From Drosophila pseudoobscura (taxonomy: Eukaryota; Arthropoda; Insecta; Diptera; Drosophilidae): a DNA stretch of 64,000 bases. Below the pieces are notes generated by a model, which had not been told where the DNA came from, made no database searches, and was given only the letters and a program-made list of their open reading frames with translations. Shown one piece after another: positions 51,501-61,199 of the stretch. The stretch is from positions 30,340,001-30,404,000 of the forward strand of contig NC_046681.1 in the NCBI RefSeq assembly GCF_009870125.1, given 5' to 3'. Within the stretch, counting starts at the first letter, position 1, and each line of letters starts with the position of its first letter. The position numbers and the translations under genes are program-made.

Positions 51501-54500
51501 ACAGTTATGGCAAAGAACTATGGCAGCATTAGGGGCAACGACACCGATGAGGCGCAGGTCATAATCTCCATTCAGGACGGCAACGATCCCCCCGAATTCC
51601 TTAAGCGCTACTACACGTCAGTTATTTCAGAGGCCGCTCCGATTGGAACCAAAGTTACGACAGTCAGAGCCGTGGACAAGGACGTGCGGCCGCAGAACAA
51701 TCAGTTCAGCTACTCCATCATCAACGGCAACCTGAAACAGGGCTTCAAGATCGATGTCCAGAGTGGAGAGATTAGCACGGCTGCGCGGCTGGATCGCGAG
51801 GACATTGCCCACTATAGTCTCGTGATTGGGGCCATCGACACCGGCCTGCCACCCCAAACGGGAAGTGCCACAGTGCGAATAGATCTGGATGACGTCAACG
51901 ACAACGGTCCGGTGTTCGCTCCTGAGGGGCTGCTGGGGTATGTTTCCGAGAACGAACCAGCAGGTACATCGATAATGACGCTCTCGGCGACCGATCCGGA
52001 CCTTCCTCGCAATGGCGGACCCTTCACTTATCAACTGGTGGCGGGTAAACATAAGTCCTGGCTGAGTGTTGACAAAATCTCTGGACTGGTGAAGTCCACG
52101 GGCAGCTTCGATCGGGAGATCACGCCCACCTTGGAGGCGGTGATTGAGGTGGAAGACAGCGGAAAGCCTAGGCAGCGGGCCCAGCACACGCTGATCATCA
52201 CAGTGCTCGACCAGAACGACAATCCATCCACGCCGCGTAACCTTCACGTGGCAGTCGGTATCTTCAACGGGGACCTTCCCTCAAACGTAAAGCTTGCCGA
52301 TGTCCGCCCCAATGACATCGATATTGTGGGCGACTATCGCTGTCGCTTGCAGGCTCAGCCCCAAGGCCAGCTCCAGCTGGCTATACCCCGAGGCTGTGAC
52401 TTGTACACCACCTCGCACACCACGCCCACAGCCTACGCCGTCAGCTACACAGGAAATGATGGCAAGCACAGCGATGTTACCTCGAAGCTGACCGTTGACT
52501 TCCAGACCTACAATAATGATACACTTTCCCATACGGTGTCCGTCTTGGTGCGGAACATGACGGCGGCCCAGTTCCTGGCCCAGCACTATCGCCCGGTTAT
52601 GGAGATGCTGAAATCCCGCTTGGCCAGCGACGATGAGCTTTTCCTATACAGCCTTTTGGGGAATGGGGGGAATGCAAGCAGCCTGGAGGTTCTGCTGGCC
52701 GTGCGCTCCGCAAGGCGAACCTACCAACAGCCGCGCCATGTTATTGAGCGTCTCCGGGAGAAGCGAGCCGCTCTAGCCGAGCTCCTGCAGAAGGAGGTGG
52801 TCATTGGCTACGAACCCTGCAGCGAGCCCGACGTCTGTGAGAATGGAGGCGTCTGCAGTGCCTCTATCCGACTGCTGGATACCCACATCTTCGGCATCAT
52901 CGACAGTCCCACACTCGTCTTAAGTGGGCCACGCCTCGTCCATGACTACAGCTGTCAGTGCACCAATGGATTCTCGGGGGAACAGTGCAACCGGAGGCAA
53001 GATCCATGCCTACCCAATCCCTGTCAGCTGCAGGCTCAGTGTCGGCGCATCGGGAACGACTTTCAGTGCGTCTGTCCATCGAACCGCGATGGCAAACAAT
53101 GCCAGCGGGAGCGCAGCGACGTGTGCTGGAGCAAGCCCTGTCGCAATGGCGGCAGCTGCCAACGCAGCTCCGATGGATCGTCGTACTTTTGCCTCTGCCG
53201 GCCGGGATTCCGGGGGAACCAGTGCGAGAGCGTGTCGGACTCTTGCCGACCCAATCCCTGTCTGCACGGTGGATTGTGCGTCAACCTCAAGCCGGGATAC
53301 AAGTGCAGTTGTACCGCTGGTCGCTACGGGCGTCACTGTGAGCGCTTCAGCTACGGCTTCGAGCCGCTCTCCTTCATGACCTTCCCGGCCCTGGACGTGA
53401 CCACCAACGACATATCCATCGTGTTTGCCACCACAAAGCCCAACTCCCTGTTGCTGTACAACTACGGCATGCACAGCGGTGGCCGCTCGGACTTCCTGGC
53501 CATTGAGTTGGTGCATGGCCAGGCCTATTTTTCATCGGGCGGGGCACGAACGGCCATCAGCACCGTGGTAGCCGGCCGCAATCTTGCCGATGGAAGCTGG
53601 CACAAAGTTACGGCCACGCGTAACGGACGGGTCATGTCGCTGAGCGTAGCTAAGTGTGCAGACTCTGGAGACGTATGTGCCGAATGCACACCAGGGGATT
53701 CCACCTGCTATGCGGACGAGGTCGGACCTGTGGGGTGAGTACTGCGAATGATGTATAAGATGAGGCGCACTCAATCCAATATTTTCATTTTTATATCTTC
53801 TGGTTCCTCACAGCACACTCAACTTCAACAAACAGCCGCTTCTGATTGGCGGGTTGGCCTCTGCGGATCCCATCCTGGAGCGTCCTGGTCAAGTGCACAG
53901 CGATGATCTTGTGGGCTGCTTGCACAGCGTGCACATCGCCGGACGCTCCCTGAACCTGAGCACACCGCTCCAAAAGAGAGGCATTATTCCCGGCTGCAAT
54001 CGCCAGGCCTGTCAGCCTTCCTTGGCGGCAGAGCGCTGCGGAGGGTTCGCCGGGCAGTGTATAGACCGCTGGTCGAGCTCGTTGTGCCAGTGTGGAGGGC
54101 ATCTGCAATCGCCCGACTGCTCCGACTCCCTTGAGCCAGTCACACTGAGCGGCGGGGCCTTTCTTGAGTTTAGAATCTCCGAGCTGCATCGTCGCATGCA
54201 GCTGCTGGACAACCTGTACAATAGCAAGGACGCTTGGTCGGACATTATCACACGCGAAAGACGACAAACCGCCAATGCCAGTTCCAGACAGAGCATTAGC
54301 ATCTCAGCAGCATCCCAGATATACGAAGCGCCCAAAGTACTAAGCCTGCTCTTCCGCACTTATCAGCCGCGTGGACTGCTCTTGTATTCGGCCACCAATC
54401 AGATGTTCACTTCTCTGTCGCTGAAAGAGGGAAAACTCGTATACTTCTCCAAGCAACAGCTGACCATCAACATGACGGTACAGGAGCCAGCCTCGCTGCA

Positions 54501-56583
54501 CGATGGCAGGTGGCACAACGTAAGTCTGCACAGCGAGAGTCGCAGTCTGCAGCTGTTCATTGACGGTCGTCAGGTGGGCGATGAGCTCGACATTGCGGGA
54601 GTGCACGACTTCCTGGACCCATACCTAACCACACTGACTGTGGGCGGTGCTCCCAGTGAGCTTCTTCGGGCGGACGGATATGCCGAACTGTTCGTCGGTT
54701 GCGTGGCAAACTTTACGATCAATCATGAACTGCAGCCCCTGAACGGGTCCGGCAGCATCTTTCCCGAAGTGCAGCATCACGGAAAGGTGGAGCTAGGCTG
54801 TAGTGGCGACATTGGAGTAGATGCGGCCCAAGTTGCGGATCCACTGAGCATCGGCATCACTTTGGTGATCGTATTCTTTGTCATTTTGGTGGTCGCCATT
54901 CTGGGATCGTACGTTATATACCGATTCCGTGGGAAGCAGGAAAAGATTGGCAGCCTCAGCTGCGGAGTGCCGGGCTTCAAAATTAAACACCCTGGCGGAG
55001 TGTTGGGCGGGCCACCACTGCCTCAGAGTCAAGTGGACCACGTACTGGCACGAGGTCTGCACCCCAACGAAGCCCCGGCTCCACCGGTGGGAGCCACCGA
55101 GCATTTGCGCCCACCCACGCACCATCTCGTGGGACCTGAGCTCCTGACTAAGAAGTTCAAGGAGCGCAGTGAGCTCACACCAACGGCAGAGCTGCCACAA
55201 CCACAGCAGCGTCCTCAGCGACCAGACATCATAGAACGCGAGGTCGTGGGCAAGAGTCCGCTTATCAGGGAGGAGCACCATCTCTCCATACCGCCACCGA
55301 ATTCGATGCATCCGCTCGACCACGGCAGCTCTGTAGACATGGGCTCCGAATACCCGGAACACTACGACTTGGAGAACGCCAGCTCGATCGCTCCCTCGGA
55401 CATTGATATTGTGTACCACTACAAGGGCTACCGCGAGGCGGGTGGCATGCGGAAGTACAAAGCCACCTCTCCACCCGTGGCCGCCTATACCCACCACAAG
55501 CACCAAAGCGCGGCCAGCCAGCAGCAGCATCGGCACTCGCCCCGACACGCCGTCAACGCTCCGTTCGTGTCCCGCAACCAGGGCGGACAGCCGCCTCCGC
55601 CAAATAGCGCCTCTCGCACTCATCAAAGCACGCCACTGGCACGGCTTTCGCCAAGCTCGGAGCTGAGCTCCCAGCAACCACGCATTCTCACGCTGCACGA
55701 TATTTCGGGCAAACCCTTGCAGAGCGCGCTCTTGGCCACCACTTCCAGCTCTGGCGGGGTCGGCAAGGATGCCCTGCACAGCAACAGTGAACGCAGTCTG
55801 AACAGCCCGGTCATGTCGCAGCTCTCTGGGCAGAGCTCCAGTGCCAGCCGTCAGAAGCCTGGCGTTCCACAGCAGGCGCCGCCACAAACCTCTATGGGTC
55901 TGACTGCCGAAGAGATCGAACGCCTTAATGCCCGTCCGAGAACCTGCAGCCTCGTCTCAACACTCGATGCTGTGTCGTCAAGTAGCGAGGCGCCGCGAGT
56001 GCCCAGCAGCGCCCTCCACATGTCATTGGGAGGCGGGATGCACAACACTGACGTGGATGCCCACAGCTCAACTTCGACGGATGAGAGCGGCAACGACAGT
56101 TTCACCTGTTCCGAGATCGAGTACGATAACAATAGCTTGAGTGGTGATGGAAAATACTCGACCAGCAAGAGCCTTTTGGATGGCCGGAGTCCTGTCGCTC
56201 GAGCGCTCAGCGGTGAGCCCAGCCGTAATCAAAGTGTCGTCAAAACCCCTCCCATACCCCCGCACCCATACGATGGCTTCGAATCCTCGTTCCGCGGCTC
56301 GCTCAGCACTCTGGTGGCCAGTGACGATGACATTGCCAACCACTTGAGCGGCATTTATCGCAAAGCGAACGGCGCCGCCTCCCCATCCGCCACTACTTTG
56401 GGATGGGAGTACTTGCTCAACTGGGGGCCAAGCTATGAGAATCTGATGGGCGTGTTTAAAGATATTGCAGAGCTGCCTGATACGACGGACACGCCACAGC
56501 AGCAACAACAGCAACAGCCACAGGCCGTGTCAACTCTTCGACTGCCCTCGAATGGCCAGGCCGCACCAGAGGAATACGTGTAG
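37043..56583 (+). CDS. ft: Atypical cadherin Fat
   Basis: Seven coding exons assemble in frame: 37043-42547, 45668-45976, 46032-46265, 46335-46536, 46605-46897, 47406-53734, 53814-56583. The product is 5,213 residues (D. melanogaster Fat is about 5,150). Order: signal peptide; 34 cadherin repeats, counted by their DxNDN-type linkers; four EGF repeats from about residue 3,985; laminin G; a fifth EGF; a second laminin G; one transmembrane helix near residues 4,637-4,660; about 550 cytoplasmic residues ending APEEYV. This order separates Fat from Dachsous, which lacks EGF and LamG domains. The cytoplasmic tail identifies Fat itself and not Fat2/Kugelei. At the cell surface Fat binds Dachsous on neighbouring cells, is phosphorylated by Four-jointed, restrains Dachs and so Yorkie, and orients planar polarity; loss causes overgrowth. 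Every exon junction preserves frame and there is no premature stop. Confidence 0.97.
42548..45667 (+). other. ft: fat intron 1 (coding region), 3.1 kb
   Basis: GTAAGT donor at 42548 and CCTCCGGCAG acceptor at 45667. No nested gene, transposon frame or structured RNA recognised. It contains a 12-T tract near 43750 and short CTG/TGTTG runs. It is the only large intron in the coding part of fat, so it is a reasonable place for regulatory elements; none are identified. Confidence 0.85.
45668..45976 (+). CDS. ft: fat coding exon 2: cadherin repeat
   Basis: 103 codons beginning VKVTVLDKNDSPPQF and ending YTETYIAIE, one cadherin repeat, phase 0 at both ends. Acceptor CCGGCAG, donor GTAAGA; the following intron is 55 nt. 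Confidence 0.92.
46032..46265 (+). CDS. ft: fat coding exon 3: cadherin repeat (part)
   Basis: 78 codons, starting VSDTNDNPPMF and ending ARLDYEE. The downstream intron (46266-46334, GTACGT to CCCACAG) is 69 nt, a multiple of three without a stop, so retention would insert 23 residues in frame; see findings. Confidence 0.92.
46335..46536 (+). CDS. ft: fat coding exon 4: cadherin repeat (part)
   Basis: 202 nt starting VQHYILIVQAQD, containing the linker VLDLNDNAPLF and ending inside the glycine codon of DIDSG (phase 1). Donor GTAAAC; intron of 68 nt. Confidence 0.92.
46605..46897 (+). CDS. ft: fat coding exon 5: cadherin repeat with Gln-rich insert
   Basis: 293 nt completing DSG-NNGLIEY and ending RLSSTVK at a GTAAGC donor. 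It carries an unusual Gln/Lys-rich stretch (RRYHQTNQQQQFLAHQKQQR) between two cadherin repeats; the same insertion is known in D. melanogaster Fat. The following intron is 508 nt. Confidence 0.92.
46898..47405 (+). other. ft: fat intron 5, 508 nt
   Basis: GTAAGC to TTTTCGCCCCAG. AT-rich, with no feature recognised inside. Confidence 0.85.
47406..53734 (+). CDS. ft: fat coding exon 6: cadherins, EGF 1-4, first LamG
   Basis: About 2,110 codons from VTILIKDVNDEVPVF to DEVGPVG. It encodes roughly cadherin repeats 19-34. Several linkers depart from DxNDN: MLRPAELFPT near 49035, VDAKNNPPKF near 50310, VTGENHHTPEF near 50620, LGVNEFYPQF near 51255 and QDGNDPPEF near 51575. The last cadherin ends at VLDQNDNPSTP (about 52220). 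A ~190-residue region without cadherin features follows, then EGF1 with a long insertion between its third and fourth cysteines (from about 52815), EGF2 (53000), EGF3 (53115) and EGF4 (53240). The first laminin G domain starts after GRHCERFSYGFEPLSFMTF (about 53345) and runs into exon 7. Ends in phase 2 at GTGAGT; the intron is 79 nt. Confidence 0.95.
53814..56583 (+). CDS. ft: fat coding exon 7: LamG, EGF5, LamG, TM, cytoplasmic tail
   Basis: Completes the first LamG (TLNFNKQPLLIGG, DDLVGCLHSVHI). EGF5 is CGGFAGQCIDRWSSSLCQCG, then the second LamG (WHNVSLHSESRSLQLFIDGR to FVGCVANFTI). The transmembrane helix ITLVIVFFVILVVAILGSYV is encoded at about 54856-54915 and followed by basic YRFRGKQ. 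The tail contains the regions known in Fat to act in Hippo and polarity signalling (DMGSEYPEHYDLENASSIAP, DIDIVYHYKGYREAGG, SRTHQSTPLARLSPSSELSS, SDDDIANHLSGIYRKANG, WEYLLNWGPSYENLMGVFKD), a short Gln tract and the C-terminus APEEYV. Ser/Thr-rich segments are likely Discs-overgrown kinase targets, from knowledge of the family. Confidence 0.95.
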
Positions 56584-57280
56584 ACTGGTGGAACAGTACA
56601 AGCAACAGATGCAGAAAAATATTCTTATATATTTATGTGTAAATTGTGTGTAAAATTGCCAACCCCCTCCCTCTAGTAGGTATTAAGTATTGCCATTTCA
56701 TTTCGCAATGTACAACGAAAGCGTATCGAAAATATTTTTTAATTAGAATAGATTTACGCGATCTGTAGATCCGTAGATCTTATGCCTTGTAATAATTTAG
56801 ACACTAGTTGCTTTTTGAACGCCTTGTATCAAGGCCAAACTTCCTTAGTAAACTTCAGTTAGGGTTTTAAAAAAACAATTTATCGACTGATCAACATATA
56901 AACACACAAACCTACAATATATAACCGAGTATCAGTGTCAGCGAATTTTTTAAGGAAGCCCAAAACTATTAATTGGATAATCTTATTGATAATTACCTTC
57001 CGTACTTGTGTATATGTTTTCTGTGTGCTATATTAAATTAGTTCCAGCTACTTATTTTATTGATATTTATCGCCATTTAAGTACATTAAATACATTTTTC
57101 TAACTTATTGACACAATTCACCTAAACTTCCCTTACCACCTTAGTCGTAGCCATAGACAATGACTTTCAGAGATACTTCGCATTCCTTTAGATATGTATA
57201 CTTACTTACATTTTATCATGCATGTATGTACATGTAAAATTGGTATTTGAAATAAATACGTAGTAAAATGTTAAAAAATG
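56584..57280 (+). other. ft: fat 3'UTR and poly(A) signals
   Basis: AT-rich sequence after the TAG stop. A canonical AATAAA is at 57251-57256 and another at 57381-57386; either could end the transcript. No coding frame. Confidence 0.6.
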
Positions 57281-57392
57281 TATCCACCTCAACGGCTGTG
57301 TCTCGTCACAAACTTTTTATAGCTTCTGCTCACATACTAGATAAAACCACAAGTTTCCATTTCGGATGGTTTTGTTGCTCAATAAAATCGTT

Positions 57393-57484
57393 CTAATCGT
57401 TCTCGATAATCTCACCGGCGAGGTACTCCAGCTTGCCAGATCGATACTGCATCAACGATCGCTTGCATTGGTACAATAACATTA
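57393..57484 (-). pseudogene. Short coding-like fragment, minus strand
   Basis: Reading right to left the frame gives RSLMQYRSGKLEYLAGEI, then IEND and a TAG at 57395-57393. A TAACTAAT branch-like motif and a GCAAG acceptor-like end lie just upstream, so this could be the last exon of a minus-strand gene converging on fat. No continuation was found to the right. Not recognised; could be chance. Confidence 0.25.
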
Positions 57485-57809
57485 GTTATTTGCTGCACCA
57501 TGCTTTCCTCATCGGCTTTGACCGCGTAAGTTTTCCTTGTTTCCCCCATATTCATTGCCATTTGCCATTAACTATTTTTTCTTGGTTACTATTCTTTTAT
57601 TTTTGTATTCCCTCCAGCTCTATTGGCCAATAACGTCTCGGGCAACAAACTTCTATGCCACGATCACCTCCCCTTACCTTAAGTTATTATTTATTCATTT
57701 ACTTTATTTAACTCTTCATTTAATTATAACATTTCGGCCCCTCCCGTACCCAGGCATACCTCCTTGTTGCTCGTGGATACCAATATACAATATATACTGA
57801 CTGATTGTT

Positions 57810-58120
57810 AGCCCCGGCTGGCTCCTGCGCTCGTGGCCACGATGCCGTGCGCCCCTCGGGACATGATTCTTGTCGCGCGAGGCTGTGGCTTTTTGTCCGA
57901 CATTTTGACCCGGCCACTGCCATGGCCCTCTTCCTAGCATCCCACGCTGTTTTCTTCGTCTTTCAAATTCGCTCGCTGTCGTTAACTCCTCGTCCTCTGT
58001 GGCAGCCACTGGCTGGCCTATCCCGATGACGCTGCTGTGTAGCTGGGAAATAATGTCAGCAACCCCCTTTCATATGCTGCCGAATCAAAAGCTGGGCTTC
58101 AGCTTCAAGACGTGAAAGTA
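57810..58120. pseudogene. Unknown duplicated sequence, copy 1
   Basis: Matches copy 2 (59150-59560) over about 300 bp, with the strongest identity across the CCGGCCACTGCCATGGCCCT region and around AAATAATGTCAGCAACCCCC. The minus strand reads ERRRKQRG-GRGPWQWP; the plus strand reads MALFLASHAVFFVF. Neither is recognised and the coding strand is uncertain. It lacks the second exon present in copy 2 and runs into the satellite-like array. Confidence 0.45.
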
Positions 58121-58440
58121 AATCAGTATAATCACGGCGGACCAATCCACGCCCAGATCGGGCTACAAATAAGGGAGAAAACAAGATAGGGCTATTGGAG
58201 CTAGCAAAGTATCAAGGATATCCAAATACACGAACCTATGGAACAGCCAGATCGGACCACAAATAACGAAGAAAACTGGATAAATATGATTGTAGAAAAT
58301 ATCCTTGATCCTTGGCCCATGATAAGGATTTCACCAAATCACCAAAATTCGGACGATCACAGGAAGCTGTCGCACGCCTAAATCGGATCATAAATAGCGA
58401 AGAAATCAAAATATGTATGAATCAGTCTTTCGAATATTTT
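58120..58440 (+). repeat. Degenerate satellite-like units, block A
   Basis: Two to three diverged units sharing CCAGATCGG-CACAAATA, then GGAGAAAACAAGATA or AGAAGAAAACTGGATA, and ATCCTTGATCCTTGG, spaced roughly 100-130 bp. Same family as 58441-59095 and 60010-60665. Confidence 0.7.
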
Positions 58441-59095
58441 GATTTTGCGTTTCATTATAGTACTGGGTTCTTCTGCACGCTATATCTCTGCTATATGGCA
58501 GCCGGAGTTCGGTCTGTATTCTTGCGATCGGCAGAGTCCTCCCAATCGACTGCCATCGGAAAAAGGGACATCCATTTTTTCACGATTTTCGCAAAAAATC
58601 ATGATGGTTACATCATTAAATTTGGCAAAAATAGGCCGCATTTTCATAGGCGAGATTTTGAAGCCGTTCGACAGTCTGGACCCTCACTCTCCTGGGAGAG
58701 TTGGTCCTTCACCGATCGGCCCATAAATAGCCGAGATATAGAATTTCGAACATTTGGATTTTAGATTTCATTAGAATACTGGGTTTTTCTGCATGCTATA
58801 TCTCTGCTATACGGCAGCCGAACGGAGTGCGGCATGTCTTTTCCTGACCGGGAGGGTCCTGTCAATCGACTGTCATCGGAAACAGGGACATCCATTTTTT
58901 CACGATTTTCACAAAAAATCATGATGGTTACATCATTAAATTTGCCAAAAATCGGCCGCATTTTCATAGGCGAGATTTTGATACCGCTCTACAGTCTGGA
59001 CCCTCACTATCCTGGGAGAGTTGGTCCTTCACCGATCTGGCCCTATTTATCTGAGATATAGCCTTCCGAAGATTTGCATATCATTAAGATAGTGT
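58441..59095 (+). repeat. Two tandem ~317-bp repeat units
   Basis: Unit 1 begins near TACTGGGTT at 58461, unit 2 at 58777. Both carry TATATCTCTGCTATA, a shared block around CATCCATTTTTTCACGATTT, AAAAATCATGATGGTTACAT, GCCGCATTTTCATAGGCGAG, CAGTCTGGACCCTCACT and GAGAGTTGGTCCTTCACCGA, ending GAGATATAG. The end of the unit (CCGATC, CATAAATAGCCGAGATATA) matches the core of the short units in blocks A and B, so these look like the full-length form of one family. Confidence 0.8.
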
Positions 59096-59149
59096 TACTT
59101 TATTAAACTCTACCTTTCTTTTTAGCAGGTCGCACCCTCGGGTGGCTAG

Positions 59150-59890
59150 GAGTACCTCTTCCGTGCCCGCTGTCACTGATTCGCTTGTTTACCAGGGGCA
59201 TGATTCGGGACATGCTTCTTGTCGCGCGAGCCTGTGGCCTTTTTTCCGATAATTTGGTCCGGCCACTGCCATGGCCCTCTTCCTTGCCTCCCACGCTGTT
59301 TTCTTCGTCTTTCCAGTTCGCTAACTGTCGGTACCTTCTCCACGGGTGATTCCGCCGTTGCTCCTCGTCCTCTGTGACAGCCACTGGCTGGCCTGTCGTG
59401 ATGACGCTGCTGTGTGGTCAGCTGACAATGTGGCGCCCGTCCGCTGCAGCAATGACCAGCGATCGACGGCGGAGTTGTTGGTTTACGCCAACGGGAAATA
59501 ATGTCAGCAACCCCCCATTCATAAGCCGCCGAATCAAACGCTGGACTTCAGTTTCACGACGCGTAAGCGGATCCGTATATAATTTTGCATATATTTTTAA
59601 TTCTATCTTCCTTCACAGAGGACTTAGATATGTACCCTACGCTTTGCCACAAACCATGTCGTATCTGATTTGCCCCAGCCAGACGATCCTATCCAAGCAT
59701 GAGCGAGGCGTTTTCGAGTCAGACCGAGTCTTTTTCCTGCCAGACAGAATCGTATCTCAGTAGGACAGAAGCGCACCCATTGCAAGATTCACACCTAATA
59801 AGCCATCGTCATCCTTCAACCTGGCCATCGACAACAAGGACTTTGACTATGGCAACCAAGGGAGGGGCTACGCGGTCTACTAGATGCTAG
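59150..59890 (+). pseudogene. Unknown duplicated sequence, copy 2, two exon-like parts
   Basis: The left part (59150-59562) matches copy 1. It ends ACGACGC at a GTAAGC donor; an intron-like TTCCTTCACAG follows at 59624. The right part corresponds to the second exon of the inverted copy 3: the QTESY/SQTES motif series is recognisable across shifted frames. A frame from about 59695 gives SEAFSSQTESFSCQTESYLS; another ends FNLAIDNKDFDYGNQGRGYA and VY before a TAG. Several shifts are needed to follow one protein through it, so it is called a pseudogene. AATAAA at about 59971. Confidence 0.5.
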
Positions 59891-60009
59891 ATACACGCAT
59901 CCATTCATTTAGATAGTAACTAAAAATGTTTTCCACTTGTTTATTTATTTATACTAAGCTAAGTTTTGATGAATAAAACTGTTGAAAAATTATCCTTGCT
60001 GTATCCTTA

Positions 60010-60665
60010 ATCCGGGAAACTATCCCGATTACAAAAAGGCGTGGCACGCCGAAATCGGTTCACAAATAGCGGAGAAAACTAAATATTTTTAATTGGGGAA
60101 TATGTTCTTGATCCTTGATAAGGACTAGCAAATCACGAACACTTTTCCGATCACAGGAAGCCATCGCACGCCCAGATCGGTCCACAAATAGCCGAGATAT
60201 AAATATGTATGGCTGAGGTCCTTATCAAAGAATCAAGGACATATATCTGATCACGGGAAGCCGTGGCACTCCCCGATCAGGCCACAAATAAAGGAGAAAA
60301 CAAGATATATAGGTCTGGGGACAATATCCTTGATCCTTGGTCCTTGATACGGACTGCATTAGATCAAGGGTGCTGTTCCAAACACAGTAAGATGACGCAT
60401 GTCCCGATCGGGCCACAAAAAGCCGGGAAAAATAAATATGTATGGTTGGGGCGGTTGATGTCCTTACCGAAGGATCAAGGATATTTATCTGAGCACGTGG
60501 GTTCCTGGCAGGTCCCGATCGAGCCTAAAATAACGGCAAGAACAATATTTATACGCCTGGAGTACATTTCCTTGTTCCTTGGTCCTTGATAAGGACTCCA
60601 GCAAATCAGGGATATTTTTCCGATCACAGGAAGCCGTCGCACGGGCCTAAAATAACGGAGAAAAC
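60010..60665 (+). repeat. Degenerate satellite-like units, block B
   Basis: About six diverged units, each with GATCACAGGAAGCCGTCGCA or a relative (near 60025, 60151, 60246, 60376, 60493, 60623), then GATCGG-CCACAAATAGC and GGAGAAAACAAGATAT or AGATATAAATATG, with TCCTTGGTCCTTGATAAGGA between units. Spacing is about 95-130 bp. No coding capacity. Confidence 0.75.
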
Positions 60666-60775
60666 AAAACTAGTCTGTAATTTGTTATTTTTGAAAATGT
60701 AGTTAAAGAAATCACCGATTGGGGCGCCACCGTACAAAAAAAACTCGCGTCAAATGGCCGGGTTCAAATCAGGTA

Positions 60776-61174
60776 AGGGGTGCGCTTCTGTCCTGCTGGA
60801 ACACAATTCAGTCTGGCTGGGATGGGACTCGGTCTGTCTCGAATACGCCTCGGTAATGTTTGGATAGGACTCCGTCTGGCGGGGGGAAATCGGATACGAC
60901 TCGGCTTGTGGCAAAACGTAGGGTATAAGAGTCCGCTGTGAAGGAATATGTATTTAAAAATATATCCACAATTATATACTGATTCACTCACGCGTTCTAC
61001 ATGTGCAAGATATTCGGCGACACCTGAAACAGCTCCAGCGACTCCGTTGATGTGCATCAGTCGACGCAACATAGGCAGCTTCAAGTACAAATTAAGTAGC
61101 CATTGGCCTTGGTCCACAACCTGCTTAGGACATCGCTGCAGCACGCCCTCAGTTTTTATAGAGACCCTCGCCAT
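60776..61174 (-). CDS. Small two-exon gene or relic, unrecognised (copy 3)
   Basis: On the minus strand, ATG at 61174 opens MARVSIKTEGVLQRCPKQVV, with LYLKLPMLRRLMHINGVAGA and EYLAHVER. A GTGAGT donor lies at about 60989; the acceptor TTCCTTCACAG ends about 60934. The second exon in phase 0 reads RTLIPYVLPQAESYPISP and then a QTESYP/QTESHP/QTELCS series to a stop near 60772. A second frame through the same exon is also open, as is the unspliced frame. It is an inverted relative of copy 2 but cleaner: no stop or frameshift was seen. The product would be roughly 120 residues with Ser/Thr/Gln repeats. Not recognised; may be a young gene or a relic. Confidence 0.4.
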
Positions 61175-61199
61175 TGTAGAATCTTGTATAGGTGCGGAG

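Noticed and set aside
36914..56583. Dachsous as the identity of the giant cadherin
   Set aside because: Dachsous has 27 cadherin repeats and no EGF or laminin G domains. Here there are 34 repeats, five EGF, two LamG and the Fat-specific cytoplasmic tail.
58120..60665. CRISPR-like regularly spaced repeats
   Set aside because: Units are diverged, of unequal length and in eukaryotic DNA; they behave as a degenerate satellite or element family.
60755..60775. GGGTTCAAATCAGG resembling a tRNA B box
   Set aside because: No matching A box, acceptor stem or cloverleaf could be placed around it; it lies in the tail of the copy 3 exon.
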